Below are positions 8,515 through 17,940 of a DNA stretch of 64,000 nt, piece by piece; within the stretch, counting starts at the first letter, position 1; each line of letters starts with the position of its first letter. Below the pieces are notes generated by a model. That model had not been told where the DNA came from. It saw only the letters and a program-made list of their open reading frames with translations, and did not search any database. This stretch comes from Thermococcus sp. 21S9 (GTDB lineage Archaea; Methanobacteriota_B; Thermococci; Thermococcales; Thermococcaceae): the NCBI RefSeq assembly GCF_012027635.1, contig NZ_SNUS01000001.1:248001-312000 (forward strand). The letters run 5' to 3'. The position numbers were made by a program, and so were the translations under genes.

Positions 8515-9402
8515 TCACCCCCCGTAAAGCATCGCGTAGACCTCCTCAAGGCTCGGCTCTGCCCTTTTAATCTCCTCAACCCTCAGGCCAGCTTTCACGA
8601 GGAGGGCGTTCACCTCCGACGGCTCGGCGTTCCTCAGGGCTATGTAACCCTTCACGACCTCCGGGGAATAACCCTTCTCCCGGAGAACCGCTATGGCCCT
8701 CTCAACGTCGGCCACCTTCACGAGGACGGCCTCTTCCGTCGGGGCACTTCTCCTGAACTCCTCAAGGTTTCCGGAGAAGAGAACCCGGCCCTCGCGGATT
8801 ACCGTCACGGTGTCGCAGACCTCATCGACGTCGCTGAGGATATGCGTTGAGAAAACGATGGAGGCGTTGTTCTTCCTCGCGTACTCCCTCAGGAACCGCT
8901 TGAACCTCAGCCTCCACTCAGGGTCGAGGCCCCTCGTCGGCTCGTCGAGGATTAGAACCTCTGGGCGTCCAAGAAAGGCTCGCGCTATCGCAACCCTCCT
9001 CCGCGTCCCGCTTGATAAAGCCGAAACCTTCTTTTTGGCGTATTCTTCAAGCTCGAAGAAGTCGAGGAGCTCTCTAAGCTCATCCTCGTCGTAAACTCCC
9101 TTCAGCAGGGCGTAGCGCCTGAGGTTGTCGAGGACAGTGAGGTTTGGATAGAGGAGGTCGTACTCCTGGAGGTAGCCGATTTTAGCCCTCACCTCCGGGT
9201 TCTTGAGCGGGTTGACTCCGAGCACCTCAACCCTGCCGGAGTCGGGGACGAGGAGACCGAGAATAAGGCGAAAGGTTGTTGTCTTGCCGGCCCCGTTGTG
9301 GCCGAGGTAGGCGTGGATTTCGCCCGGCTTTACTGTTAAGCTTACTCCGCGGAGGACTTCCCTTCCCCTTATGGCCTTCCGAACGTTCTCAAGGACCATC
9401 AT
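8515..9402 (-). CDS. ABC transporter ATP-binding protein
   Basis: The 295-residue ATPase carries Walker A GHNGAGKTT (about residues 34-42), a Q-loop (YLQEYDLLYP), the signature LSSGTRRRVAIA, Walker B VLILDEP and the switch His (FSTHIL). The C-terminal about 80 residues match the extension of DrrA/CcmA-type ABC-2 exporters. The signature has SSGT in place of the usual SGGQ, a common variant. It pairs with the permease 10 bases upstream. ATG 9402 follows GAGGTGG. Confidence 0.85.
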   Translation of the reverse strand: MMVLENVRKAIRGREVLRGVSLTVKPGEIHAYLGHNGAGKTTTFRLILGLLVPDSGRVEVLGVNPLKNPEVRAKIGYLQEYDLLYPNLTVLDNLRRYALLKGVYDEDELRELLDFFELEEYAKKKVSALSSGTRRRVAIARAFLGRPEVLILDEPTRGLDPEWRLRFKRFLREYARKNNASIVFSTHILSDVDEVCDTVTVIREGRVLFSGNLEEFRRSAPTEEAVLVKVADVERAIAVLREKGYSPEVVKGYIALRNAEPSEVNALLVKAGLRVEEIKRAEPSLEEVYAMLYGG

Positions 9403-9411
9403 GAAACCACC

Positions 9412-10080
9412 TCAGACGAGCACCATCCTCTCGGCGAGGCGGTCGCCCAGGGACCTCACGATTGAGAGTGATGGAATTGAAACCCCAGCCGAGATGGCAA
9501 GGGATAATACGAGGGCGAGCTTCAGGGACAGAACGTTTCCAAAGTATTTCGGGACGTAGAGGGGAACGATGAACGCCACGAAACCCACGGCAACCTTCAG
9601 GACGCTGAACCACGCAGACTGGAAGAGGAGCGTTGTTAGAATCACGAGGAACGTGAAAGTGAAGAGCAAGGGCATTGAAATCAGCAGTCCGGAGAGCATA
9701 ACCGTTAGTGGAATGTGAGTTCCGCTGTATTCCGCCAAAAACAGGCCAGCAACACCACCCAGAAGAATCCCCGTTACTTCAATGACGAACCCGGCAAGCG
9801 TTTTGAGTATGAGGAGGCGCGTGGGAGGAAACGGGAGCGAGAGAAGGAGCTCGTGAATGCCAAGGAGCTTCTCCCGGAAAACCGTCCCGCTGAAGAAGAG
9901 TGGGAACATTATGGCGAGTGAAACGCTTGCAAGGCCGACGATTGTCCCGCTCGAAACGGGGAACCAGCTGGACAGCCAGTAGATTGTCGCCGTTACCCAG
10001 GGAATGGAAATCAGGTTAAGCCCTACCTGCTTCGCGGTGTACTTGACCTCCTCGCGGAGCTGGGTGAGTGTCAAAGCCAT
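9412..10080 (-). CDS. ABC-2 type permease
   Basis: The 222-residue protein has six hydrophobic segments in ABC-2 permease layout and lies directly upstream of its ATPase. ATG 10080 is preferred to an upstream in-frame ATG at 10125, because GGTGGGA precedes it. The pair is probably an exporter for a lipid, peptide or drug. It is shorter than typical ABC-2 permeases (about 250 residues). Confidence 0.75.
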   Translation of the reverse strand: MALTLTQLREEVKYTAKQVGLNLISIPWVTATIYWLSSWFPVSSGTIVGLASVSLAIMFPLFFSGTVFREKLLGIHELLLSLPFPPTRLLILKTLAGFVIEVTGILLGGVAGLFLAEYSGTHIPLTVMLSGLLISMPLLFTFTFLVILTTLLFQSAWFSVLKVAVGFVAFIVPLYVPKYFGNVLSLKLALVLSLAISAGVSIPSLSIVRSLGDRLAERMVLV

Positions 10081-10192
10081 AGTCCCACCGACCCGAAAAG
10101 ATGTCCTGAATTTCACGTTTGCCAACTGTATTTTGTTAGAGAAGAGTTAAAAGATTAACCCAAGCGAGGGATAAAACAGAGATAAGAGCCTG

Positions 10193-10756
10193 TCAGAACT
10201 CAGGAATCCTTATCGGCGCCTGGAGCTCCTTCTCGTTCTTCTCGAGGTTGGTCGCAAGCATTCTGATTCTCTCGCAACCCTTGATTTCCCGAATGAACTC
10301 GGCGACGCTCCTCGGCACCAAATCTTCCCAGGGTTTGCCCTCGACCATGCGCTTCCTTATCTCCGTCGCCGAGAGGATGTCCTTCCTGAACATCGGCTGA
10401 ACGATGACCTCGTAGCCCTTCTCGCGGAAGAGCTGGGCGACGAGCGAGTTCCCGGTGAAAACGACGTCGAAGCGAGGCACCATGCTCACCACGTAGGTTG
10501 CCCAGATGGCGTTGAAGTTTATGTCCGGGAGCGGAATCAGGTAGTAGCGCTTCTTTGGGAACTTCGCCTCGTCGAGGGCCCTTATCAGCATCTCCATCCT
10601 CTCGCTCGTCGTGAAGGGGTTCTTTAGGGTATGGCTTGCCTGTGCACTTCCGATTCCGATGATGACCTCGTCCACCTGCGAGAAGACAAATTCGAGCGCC
10701 TTCATGTGCCCGTTGTGGACGGGCTGAAAACGACCGACGAAGAGACCGCGCTTCAT
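10193..10756 (-). CDS. nadM: Nicotinamide-nucleotide adenylyltransferase
   Basis: This enzyme joins NMN and ATP to give NAD and pyrophosphate in the cytoplasm. The 187-residue protein begins with GLFVGRFQPVHNGH, which holds the nucleotidylyltransferase HxGH-like motif, and has the second signature ILSATEIRKRM near residue 130 (ISSTxIR class). Its length matches archaeal NadM. ATG 10756 immediately follows the stop of the SAM hydrolase gene (TGA-ATG), so the two are co-translated. Confidence 0.93.
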   Translation of the reverse strand: MKRGLFVGRFQPVHNGHMKALEFVFSQVDEVIIGIGSAQASHTLKNPFTTSERMEMLIRALDEAKFPKKRYYLIPLPDINFNAIWATYVVSMVPRFDVVFTGNSLVAQLFREKGYEVIVQPMFRKDILSATEIRKRMVEGKPWEDLVPRSVAEFIREIKGCERIRMLATNLEKNEKELQAPIRIPEF

Positions 10757-11536
<780 letters not shown>

Positions 11537-11586
11537 TCACACCACCCAAAGTTTAATTAACAGCCTTGACTTTAAAGGGTTTGGAG

Positions 11587-13188
11587 ATGAAGGTGAAGAG
11601 AACGGCCGTCCTTCTGGCTCTCGCACTTATCGTGGTCGCTTCAGGTTGCCTCGTCAAGCCACCGGCAAAGGTTACATTCTCGATTGACAAGACAACCGTA
11701 CCGCCCGGGGGGACGTTCCACATAATAGTCACCGTTAATAACACGGGGAAGGTTGGACTCGTCGGGGCCACGCTAATCCTGGGCAACGACAACTTCCAGA
11801 TAGTCCAGGAGCCGAGGTTCCCACCTATTCTGAAGGTCGGTCAATCAACCCAGCTCGTCTGGATAATCCGCGCCCCATCGAAGCCGGGGATATACACACT
11901 GCAGGTGTCCCTTGAACTGAGGGACGAGCTCAAGAGAACCTGGACTGGTTTCTACGGCCACTTCAGGATAACCGTCTCCACTGAAGAAAACGTCCCGGTA
12001 AAGCTCGCGCTGAACGTGAGCGCACCCAAGACGGTCTTTGGGGGGGAGGACGTACCGGTAACGGTCAGGATAACGAACGAGTACGATGAGGAAGTCGAGC
12101 TTCTGAAGGTCAGCTTCGTGCCCCTCCAGGGAATGAGCGTTCTGGGTGCACCGACACCCCCAAAGATACTCCCGCCCGGGGGTAACGTGACGCTGAGGTA
12201 TACCTTCAAGGCACCCTACGCCTACCGCGATGGCTTCGTCTCGGTTCTCGTCCAGTACAGGGTTGGAACGGCCGAGAAAAGCATGGCAAAGAGCTTCAAG
12301 ATTAAGGTCATATGGCAACCCTGGAGGGCAACTGAAGAACAGCTGAGGGAAGCGTACGGGAAGAACTACGCCTGGACGGCCAGCGGACACATAGTTGATA
12401 GGTACTGGGAGGAGAAGTACAACTCCAGTTCATACTTCAACGCGACGGCCTTCAAGCCAGCGACCCTTGCGATAATCGGGAACGCGAGTTCGGAGTACCA
12501 GGCAGCGCTTGAGCTTTACAAGTGGATTAACGCGGTGTACAACTTCACTGGCAACACCACGACCCTCAATCCAAAGGAACTTCTGAGGATGGAGCAGATA
12601 AGCCCGAAGGAAGCCCAGATTTTAATAACCGCAATGCTCCGCTCCATAAACATCCCCGCAAGGGTTGTGAGCCTGTACAACGGGGTTGACTGCACGCTCC
12701 ATCCCATCACCGAGTTCTACACAGGAGACGGCTGGTACGTGATTGACTTCCGCCACAACTTCATAGGAACGCTCGACGAGTACCTCGCCAGCCCGTACTT
12801 CCCGAGGGTTTACCAGCTCGTGACGATGAAAGGTTACCGCCTCGTGGCCCTTAAGTACGGCACGGGACTTCACGACCACGTTGACGTCACAGACCAGTTC
12901 ACGAACGACCTCGAAGACCGGCTCATGAACGTAATCATGAACCGTGTAAAGCCATCCCTGCGCTCCAAGCTGGACCTTGTTCTCAACGGCCTGAACGAAC
13001 AGGAAAGGCTCTACGCACTGTTCCTCTTCGCTTCCGCGCCAAACGACGCCGAGCTTAACGAGGTTCTGGCGGAGTGGAGCGTCGACAAAATCCAGAAAAA
13101 CATAAAAGTCATGTACGAGTTCTACAGGGACATACCCTGGCGCGATGATTTCACCTACTACTGGAGGGTCTTCACGGGTGAGGTGTGA
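11587..13188 (+). CDS. Secreted lipoprotein with degenerate transglutaminase-like domain
   Basis: The 533-residue protein begins with a lipoprotein signal (hydrophobic core, then VASGC, Cys 21). Two Ig-like beta domains follow (about residues 30-135 and 140-245), both with PPGG-type turns, and then a transglutaminase-like domain in about residues 250-420. The conserved block around [12 protein letters not shown], a His in TLHPITEFY and an Asp in WYVIDF are seen, but the residue aligned to the catalytic Cys appears replaced (region SPKEAQIL). It may therefore bind rather than cross-link. ATG 11587 is preferred to TTG 11566 as it begins the signal peptide; TTAATTAA at 11553 is the likely TATA. 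The next gene starts on its stop codon. Confidence 0.75.
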   Translation: MKVKRTAVLLALALIVVASGCLVKPPAKVTFSIDKTTVPPGGTFHIIVTVNNTGKVGLVGATLILGNDNFQIVQEPRFPPILKVGQSTQLVWIIRAPSKPGIYTLQVSLELRDELKRTWTGFYGHFRITVSTEENVPVKLALNVSAPKTVFGGEDVPVTVRITNEYDEEVELLKVSFVPLQGMSVLGAPTPPKILPPGGNVTLRYTFKAPYAYRDGFVSVLVQYRVGTAEKSMAKSFKIKVIWQPWRATEEQLREAYGKNYAWTASGHIVDRYWEEKYNSSSYFNATAFKPATLAIIGNASSEYQAALELYKWINAVYNFTGNTTTLNPKELLRMEQISPKEAQILITAMLRSINIPARVVSLYNGVDCTLHPITEFYTGDGWYVIDFRHNFIGTLDEYLASPYFPRVYQLVTMKGYRLVALKYGTGLHDHVDVTDQFTNDLEDRLMNVIMNRVKPSLRSKLDLVLNGLNEQERLYALFLFASAPNDAELNEVLAEWSVDKIQKNIKVMYEFYRDIPWRDDFTYYWRVFTGEV

Positions 13189-13724
13189 TGATAGTCGTGC
13201 TGAGACTCGGTCACAGGCCGGAACGGGACAAGAGAATAACAACCCACGTGGCTTTGACGGCGAGGGCATTCGGAGCCGATAAAATCATAATCTCGGCGGA
13301 GGAAGACGAGCACGTTCGGGAGAGCGTCGAGGACGTCGTGAGGCGCTGGGGCGGGCCGTTCGAGATAGAGTTCAACCCCAGCTGGAAGAAAATCCTGAGG
13401 GAGTGGCGCGAGAAAGGTATTATAGTCCACCTGACGATGTACGGAATCCACATAGACGACGCGATGCCGAAGCTGAAGAAGGAGCTGAAGGCCGGAAAGG
13501 ACTTCCTAATCGTCGTCGGTGCCGAGAAGGTTCCGAGAGATGTTTACGAGCTGGCCCACTACAACGTGGCAGTCGGCAACCAGCCCCACAGCGAGGTGGC
13601 GGCTTTAGCGGTTTTCCTCGACAGGCTTCTCGACGGCGAGGGCCTGAGAAAGGAGTTCGAGGGAGCGAAGCTCAAAATAATCCCGCAGGAGAGGGGGAAG
13701 AAGGTAATCCAGCTCGACGGGTGA
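13188..13724 (+). CDS. tRNA (cytidine(56)-2'-O)-methyltransferase, aTrm56
   Basis: The 178-residue SPOUT-class enzyme methylates the ribose of C56 in the tRNA T-loop using SAM. The start [21 protein letters not shown] is characteristic of aTrm56, and residues [10 protein letters not shown] and [15 protein letters not shown] near 105-145 form the knotted SAM-binding site. ATG 13188 overlaps the upstream stop (TGATG), and GAGGTG precedes it. The downstream gene begins 5 bases after its stop. Confidence 0.9.
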   Translation: MIVVLRLGHRPERDKRITTHVALTARAFGADKIIISAEEDEHVRESVEDVVRRWGGPFEIEFNPSWKKILREWREKGIIVHLTMYGIHIDDAMPKLKKELKAGKDFLIVVGAEKVPRDVYELAHYNVAVGNQPHSEVAALAVFLDRLLDGEGLRKEFEGAKLKIIPQERGKKVIQLDG

Positions 13725-13729
13725 AGGAA

Positions 13730-14299
13730 ATGGTCCTCAACAAGTATCGAGAGAACGTCAGGGGTTACCTTGAGGCGATAGTCAAACCCCTCGCAAAGGC
13801 CGGACTGACGCCGAACGCGGTAACTGTGATAGGTCTCCTCATAAGCCTCCTCGCGGCCTACCTCTACTACCTCCGCGAGCCGAGGCTGGCAGCTTTAACC
13901 CTCCTCGTAGGCTCGCTCGTCGATGCCCTCGACGGAACGCTGGCGAGACTGACCGGAAAGACGAGTCGCTTCGGGGCGTTCCTCGACTCGACCTTCGACA
14001 GGATAAGCGACGGCGCGGTGCTCTTTGGGATAGCACTCGGCTCTCTCGCCGACTGGCGCATTGCCTTCCTGACGTTCATGGGGAGCTACCTCGTCAGCTA
14101 CGAGCGTTGCAGGGCCGAGCTGGCCGGTTCAGGGAAGCTCGCAGTGGGTATAGCCGAAAGGGCGGAGAGACTGATAATCCTGATGGTTTTCTCGTTCCTC
14201 GGGGCGGAATACGTCAGGTACGGCGTCTACATCGTTGGAATACTCGCGTGGATAACCGTCGTCCAGAGGTTTTACGTCGCCTACCAGAGGCTGAAGTGA
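13730..14299 (+). CDS. CDP-alcohol phosphotransferase, probably archaetidylinositol phosphate synthase
   Basis: The 189-residue membrane enzyme carries the family signature D-G-x2-A-R-x8-G-x3-D-x3-D in DALDGTLARLTGKTSRFG followed by AFLDSTFDRISD, with all four aspartates present. It would join CDP-archaeol to a polar alcohol at the membrane surface. Short archaeal members like this are usually assigned to archaetidylinositol phosphate synthase, but the acceptor cannot be proved here. ATG 13730 is chosen, because the frame upstream of it lies within the aTrm56 gene. Confidence 0.82.
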   Translation: MVLNKYRENVRGYLEAIVKPLAKAGLTPNAVTVIGLLISLLAAYLYYLREPRLAALTLLVGSLVDALDGTLARLTGKTSRFGAFLDSTFDRISDGAVLFGIALGSLADWRIAFLTFMGSYLVSYERCRAELAGSGKLAVGIAERAERLIILMVFSFLGAEYVRYGVYIVGILAWITVVQRFYVAYQRLK

Positions 14300-14305
14300 A
14301 GAAGA

Positions 14306-14370
14306 GGGGAATGACGAAAATTTCGCTACACGAGGCTCCGCCGATGAAGAGCCCTGCCGTTACTGACCCC
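14306..14370 (+). ncRNA. Candidate C/D box guide RNA
   Basis: This fills the gap between two convergent genes. It has box C ATGACGA (14311-14317), a 12-base guide, D'-like ACGA (14330-14333), C'-like ATGAAGA (14344-14350), a second 12-base guide (14351-14362) and a perfect box D CTGA (14363-14366). GGGG at 14306-14309 can pair with CCCC at 14367-14370 to close the RNA. The first guide (AAATTTCGCTAC) is complementary in 11 of 12 positions to the universal GUAGCGAAAUUC segment of 23S rRNA near E. coli U1939. The D' box and the 10-base D'-C' spacer are not ideal. Confidence 0.6.
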
Positions 14371-14372
14371 TA

Positions 14373-15077
14373 TCATTTTTCCATCAGGCCCTTCACTATT
14401 TCAACGACGTCGCTGAGTTTCGAAACGACGAAGTCGCAGTTGCCCCAGAGTTCTCTCTTCTCACCCTTCGGGTCGAGGAGGACGCTGAGCATTCCAACGT
14501 TCTTGGCCCCAACGCAGTCCTTCCCCGGGTTGTCGCCGACGTAGAGAGCCTCCTCCGGCTTTACACCCGCCTTTTCGAGGGCCAGCCTGAAGGGCCTCGG
14601 GTGGGGCTTGAAGTAGCCAGCTTCCTCGCTGGTGGTTATCGAGTCGAAGAGGTCGTAGATTCCGAGTGCTTTTAAGTGGCTCTCGATGTAGTCGTTGTCC
14701 GAGTCGGTTATGATTCCCACGTGGAGGCCGAGCGTCTTGAGGGCCTTAATCGTCTCAACGGCATCGGGGAAGAGTTCCCCATAGCGAGCGTGCATCTCAA
14801 GGCTGATTTCCCAGAAGTCCTCGGGGACGGGGAAGCCGTATTTTTCAGCGACGCGCCTTAAAGCTTTCGTATCGACCTCGCGGATTTTCCTCGCTTCCTT
14901 GCCTGCCAGCTCGCTGAAGAGCTTTGAGCTCTCCTCCTCGTAGGCCCTCCAGACGGTTTCGGCGTCAAGGTCGGCGTTCGCCCTCCTGAGGACCTCGCGG
15001 ATTATGTTGAGGTGCGTTACGTTTTCTCCCTCTTTGGTTATGAGCGTCCCGACGAAGTCGAAGAATACCGCCTTCAT
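14373..15077 (-). CDS. HAD-superfamily hydrolase
   Basis: The 234-residue protein has the HAD motifs I (FFDFVGTL, nucleophile Asp near residue 8, but Val replaces the usual Asp/Gly before GTL), II (GIITDSD), III (Lys in FKPHPRPF) and IV (ALYVGDNPGKD). The cap is helical. The second catalytic aspartate of motif I (DxD) appears replaced by Phe-Val in this register, so phosphatase activity should be checked. ATG 15077 follows GGTGGTGGG. Confidence 0.75.
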   Translation of the reverse strand: MKAVFFDFVGTLITKEGENVTHLNIIREVLRRANADLDAETVWRAYEEESSKLFSELAGKEARKIREVDTKALRRVAEKYGFPVPEDFWEISLEMHARYGELFPDAVETIKALKTLGLHVGIITDSDNDYIESHLKALGIYDLFDSITTSEEAGYFKPHPRPFRLALEKAGVKPEEALYVGDNPGKDCVGAKNVGMLSVLLDPKGEKRELWGNCDFVVSKLSDVVEIVKGLMEK

Positions 15078-15225
15078 TCCCACCACCGGTTTAGGTTCTC
15101 GGCCGGCGTTAAAACGCTTCCCGCCGGGAAGACGAATCTCTGCCGAAAATTTTTCGACAAATTGTAGTTATGACGGAAAAAGTTGAGAAAGGCTTTTATC
15201 CGGGGACGACTTCCTATGGCTGGAG

Positions 15226-15507
15226 GTGAAGAAAATCGAGGCGATACTCCTCGTCTGGGGCGTTAGGGACGAGGTTTTGGAGCAAATACCCGTGGAGGGC
15301 TTCTGGCTCTACGGGGAGTACGACTTCATAGCCAGGGTGGACTTCGCGAGCGAGAGTGAGATGGAAGAGTTTGAAAAAGCCCTGAGGCGGTTAATCAACG
15401 GCAACACCTTCAAGCTCATGCCTGTCAAGCTTTCAGCCGTTAAGAGGGAAGTCGACGGGGAAGAGACGATAGCGCTCCTTGAGAGCGTCAAAGCTTCGGC
15501 CCCATGA
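15226..15507 (+). CDS. Stand-alone Lrp/AsnC ligand-binding (RAM) domain protein
   Basis: The 93-residue protein matches the effector-binding half of Lrp/AsnC regulators: a ferredoxin-like fold with VEGFWLYGEYDFIARVDF resembling the G-x-YD motif. No helix-turn-helix is present. Such stand-alone proteins may bind amino acids or modulate full-length regulators. The start is GTG 15226; the TATA-like TTTTAT near 15193 fits a nearly leaderless message. Its end overlaps the convergent ASCH gene by 20 bases. Confidence 0.65.
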   Translation: MKKIEAILLVWGVRDEVLEQIPVEGFWLYGEYDFIARVDFASESEMEEFEKALRRLINGNTFKLMPVKLSAVKREVDGEETIALLESVKASAP

Positions 15508-16057
15508 TTCCTTTCTTCTTCAGCTCCTCGTAGGCCCTCCTGAGGGCGTCCCTTATAAGGTAGCGCTTGTTCAGACCACCGAGTCTGTAGGCGGCTTTCC
15601 TAAGGCTCCCGGTTTTGAGGAAAAGCTCTATCAGCGTCCTGTCCTCCTTCGGAAGGTCGAGGTATTTCAGGGCTTTCTCGGCTATCTCGACCGGCAGGTT
15701 GCCCTCATAGGCGTAGTCCGAGCTCATAACCGGTTTGTCAAACTTCTCCACGAGGCGGAAGACTATCACGTGGGCCTTGGAGTCGTCGTTCACGTACTTG
15801 TAGTGCTCTTTCAAAGCCCTAATCAGCTCCTCCCTGCTGGAAAAGCCGTCGAGGAATGCATCTTCGTCGGTGAGCTCCTTCACCGTTTTGCTCTCGACCC
15901 TCTCGATTACGGCCTTTCCGAGGGCGTAACCGCCGGCGTGGATTAGGACGGTGTCGCCCTCCCTGAGGTTCGGTTTTCTGCCCAGCCTGACGGTTGCCCT
16001 CTTCTTCCCCTTCAGTATCGCATCGGCATAGCGACCATCGAACTCGAGGTGCTTCAT
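15488..16057 (-). CDS. ASCH-domain protein with helical C-terminal domain
   Basis: Residues 1-110 of the 189-residue protein look like an ASCH domain, a small beta-barrel related to PUA that binds RNA or acts on modified nucleosides: [19 protein letters not shown] near the start and [10 protein letters not shown] near residue 35. The C-terminal about 70 residues form a Lys-rich helical region. It is translationally coupled with a second ASCH gene upstream (ATGA-type overlap), suggesting partners in RNA metabolism. Confidence 0.75.
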   Translation of the reverse strand: MKHLEFDGRYADAILKGKKRATVRLGRKPNLREGDTVLIHAGGYALGKAVIERVESKTVKELTDEDAFLDGFSSREELIRALKEHYKYVNDDSKAHVIVFRLVEKFDKPVMSSDYAYEGNLPVEIAEKALKYLDLPKEDRTLIELFLKTGSLRKAAYRLGGLNKRYLIRDALRRAYEELKKKGIMGPKL

Positions 16058-16392
16058 CGCCCCTCACCGATGAGCTTGAACTTTATGGCTATGACACCGT
16101 AGCGGTTCTCCTTCCACTTGGGGTAGAGGTTGTGGAACCTCTTCACGGCCCTCTCGAAGCTCGGCTCGTCGGGAAAGATTTTCTTTATCGGCTCCTGCCG
16201 GAGGACCTGTCGGAAGGTCTCGTAGCGCTTGACCTCGGTAACAACGGCCGGAATCGAGTCGTTGAAGATGAGCTTGTCCCCGGGCTGAATCTTTCTCAGC
16301 TGAGGGTAAGCGACGCGAACCTCTATCCTCTTCTGGCCGGACTTTATGAAGTCCAGGTACTCGTCCCTGACGAACAGTCTGTAAACCTTCAT
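16054..16392 (-). CDS. ASCH-domain protein
   Basis: The 112-residue protein consists of one ASCH domain, with [18 protein letters not shown] and GDKLIFNDS as the conserved parts. ATG 16392 is preferred to upstream starts, because GGGAGC precedes it and a TATA box lies at 16421-16430. Its stop overlaps the next ASCH gene. Confidence 0.75.
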   Translation of the reverse strand: MKVYRLFVRDEYLDFIKSGQKRIEVRVAYPQLRKIQPGDKLIFNDSIPAVVTEVKRYETFRQVLRQEPIKKIFPDEPSFERAVKRFHNLYPKWKENRYGVIAIKFKLIGEGR

Positions 16393-16420
16393 CTTCGCTC
16401 CCGAAAAAAGTTCGGGGAAA

Positions 16421-16430
16421 CTTTTAAAGG
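16421..16430. promoter_or_regulatory. Shared palindromic TATA box, ASCH/pilin pair
   Basis: CTTTTAAAGG lies 29 bases from ATG 16392 on the minus strand and 31 bases from ATG 16461 on the plus strand, so one symmetrical box can serve both genes. Confidence 0.5.
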
Positions 16431-16460
16431 CTTTGGGGCGTAACTTTATTGGGAGGGACC

Positions 16461-16625
16461 ATGAGAAGGGCTCAGACGGCACTGGAATACCTCTTCATGC
16501 TCGCGGCGGTTCTCGTGCTCGTACTGGTGGCTGCAAGGGTTATTCTAAACTCCATGCAGGACCTCAACAGGAACGTTAACAACTACGTTGACTCCGTAAG
16601 GAAGCAACTCCTTGAAAACCTGTGA
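16461..16625 (+). CDS. Class III signal peptide pilin-like protein (54 residues)
   Basis: The peptide begins with basic residues, then QTALEYLF, the Q-x-S/T-x-E-Y-L motif of archaeal class III (DUF361, EppA-processed) pilins, followed by a hydrophobic helix of about 18 residues and a polar tail. GGGAGG precedes ATG 16461. It is 9 bases upstream of an A24 prepilin peptidase gene, which is its probable processing enzyme. Such small pilins form the N-terminal helical core of type IV-like fibres, here without a globular domain. Confidence 0.8.
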   Translation: MRRAQTALEYLFMLAAVLVLVLVAARVILNSMQDLNRNVNNYVDSVRKQLLENL

Positions 16626-16634
16626 GGTGAAAGT

Positions 16635-17852
16635 ATGGAAACGATTCCACTTTTAGCAGGGTTAGTCATGGGTTTGGTGACCTCCTACACCGACCTGAAG
16701 ACCGGTTTTATCTTCGACAACCACGTTTCCGTTCTTTTAGCACTCGTCGGGAAGCTTCTCGGCTGGGATGAGGGCGAGGAAGAGATTTCCCTCCCGAAGT
16801 GGCTCGTCAAACTGCCGGTCCCGGCCGTGGAAGTTGGCATAATCTACTACCTCTACAAGGGACTGAGTGAGGGTAGCGTTCTGGTCGCGCTCTCGGGAAT
16901 AATAGCCCTGTTCGTGGGGCTGATTCTCGGCCTGCTCCTCTTCTACATTGGAGCCTGGGCAAGCGGTGACGCCATCATCTTGGCAGGTTTCTCCGCGCTC
17001 CTGCCTTACCCCCCTGACACGGCAAGGATAGTCGCCCCGTACTACATCCACTACCCGCTTTATCCGATAGCGATTCTCCTCAACGGTCTCATAGCTGTGT
17101 TCCCGTTCATTTTCATCTACGCTTTCGGTGTAATAATAGCAAGAAAGCGCTTCTCCGAACTCAGGGAGATATTCGTTTCCGGCGCCGGCCTCACCGTAGA
17201 GCTGTCCCTCTGGATTATGGGTGCCCTGGGAGTAAAGGTCATCCTTGAGGAGGGACTCGGCGTATCATTGAACCTCATCCTTGGCTGGCTCCTCGCGATA
17301 GTCCTCATAACAATCTTCGGCAAGCTCAGGAGAATCGGTGATGTCGCCGGAGCGCTTGTCCTGGTGTATCTCCTCTACCTCTCCCCCGAAAACACACTAC
17401 TGGCGTTCCTGAGGCTCCTCGCGTTCCTCTACGCCTTCAAGGTGTTCCTGGCACTCGTCAAGTTCATAAGGTGGGAGGTTCTCGTGGAGGAAGTGCCGGT
17501 TGAGGAGCTAAGGGAATGGGACATTCTTGGGGAGACCGTCTTCGAGAAGGACGGGGAAATCGGACGCGACAGGACGGACCCCTTCGAGAGGCTCAAGGTC
17601 GCGCTCCTGAAGGCGGACCTTTCGCTCCTAAAGCCGGACCACGGAAAGGTCATAGCATCACCAACGGCGGAGGGACTAACGAAGGAGCAGATTGAGAAAC
17701 TCAAACGGCTCGTGGAGGAGGGGAAGCTGGAGAACAGGTTCCTTAGAAAGAAGGCGATGCCCTTTGCCCCGGCGATATTCCTCGGCTTCCTGATAAGCTA
17801 CTTCATCGGCGACATCTTTTGGTGGCTTGAGCTCAAGCTGATGGGCCTTTAA
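16635..17852 (+). CDS. A24-family prepilin/prearchaellin peptidase
   Basis: This is a 405-residue integral membrane aspartic protease. The first catalytic Asp is in SYTDLKTG (residues 17-24) and the second in the G-x-x-D-like WASGDAIILAG (about residue 116), the usual A24 pair. It is longer than archaeal FlaK (about 230), owing to extra membrane segments and a cytoplasmic loop around residues 275-375. The close pilin gene upstream suggests it processes class III pilins (EppA-like); whether it also cleaves the archaellins in this window is open. GAGGTGAAAGT precedes ATG 16635. Confidence 0.82.
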   Translation: METIPLLAGLVMGLVTSYTDLKTGFIFDNHVSVLLALVGKLLGWDEGEEEISLPKWLVKLPVPAVEVGIIYYLYKGLSEGSVLVALSGIIALFVGLILGLLLFYIGAWASGDAIILAGFSALLPYPPDTARIVAPYYIHYPLYPIAILLNGLIAVFPFIFIYAFGVIIARKRFSELREIFVSGAGLTVELSLWIMGALGVKVILEEGLGVSLNLILGWLLAIVLITIFGKLRRIGDVAGALVLVYLLYLSPENTLLAFLRLLAFLYAFKVFLALVKFIRWEVLVEEVPVEELREWDILGETVFEKDGEIGRDRTDPFERLKVALLKADLSLLKPDHGKVIASPTAEGLTKEQIEKLKRLVEEGKLENRFLRKKAMPFAPAIFLGFLISYFIGDIFWWLELKLMGL

Positions 17853-17862
17853 AGTTTTAAGG
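17847..17862 (+). promoter_or_regulatory. TATA box for the intergenic RNA
   Basis: CCTTTAAAGTTTTAAGG spans the stop of the peptidase gene. A start 25 bases downstream falls at 17878-17885, exactly where the GC-rich structured segment begins. Confidence 0.5.
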
Positions 17863-17880
17863 CCTTCTCCCAATTCTCTC

Positions 17881-17940
17881 CTGGCCCGGCGCCCGCCCTC
17901 CCTGGGGAATCGTGAACCGGGGGTTCCGGTCGGGCCGACA
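17881..17940 (+). ncRNA. Candidate H/ACA guide RNA
   Basis: This is a very GC-rich intergenic segment, a known mark of structured RNA in hyperthermophiles. TGGCCCG (17882-17888) can pair with CGGGCCG (17931-17937), and ACA follows at once (17938-17940), as in archaeal H/ACA RNAs. The inner part can form a second stem (CTCCC with GGGGG) separated from the first by an internal loop that could serve as the pseudouridylation pocket. A GUGAA element in the upper part may form the kink-loop. The target was not identified. Confidence 0.5.
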
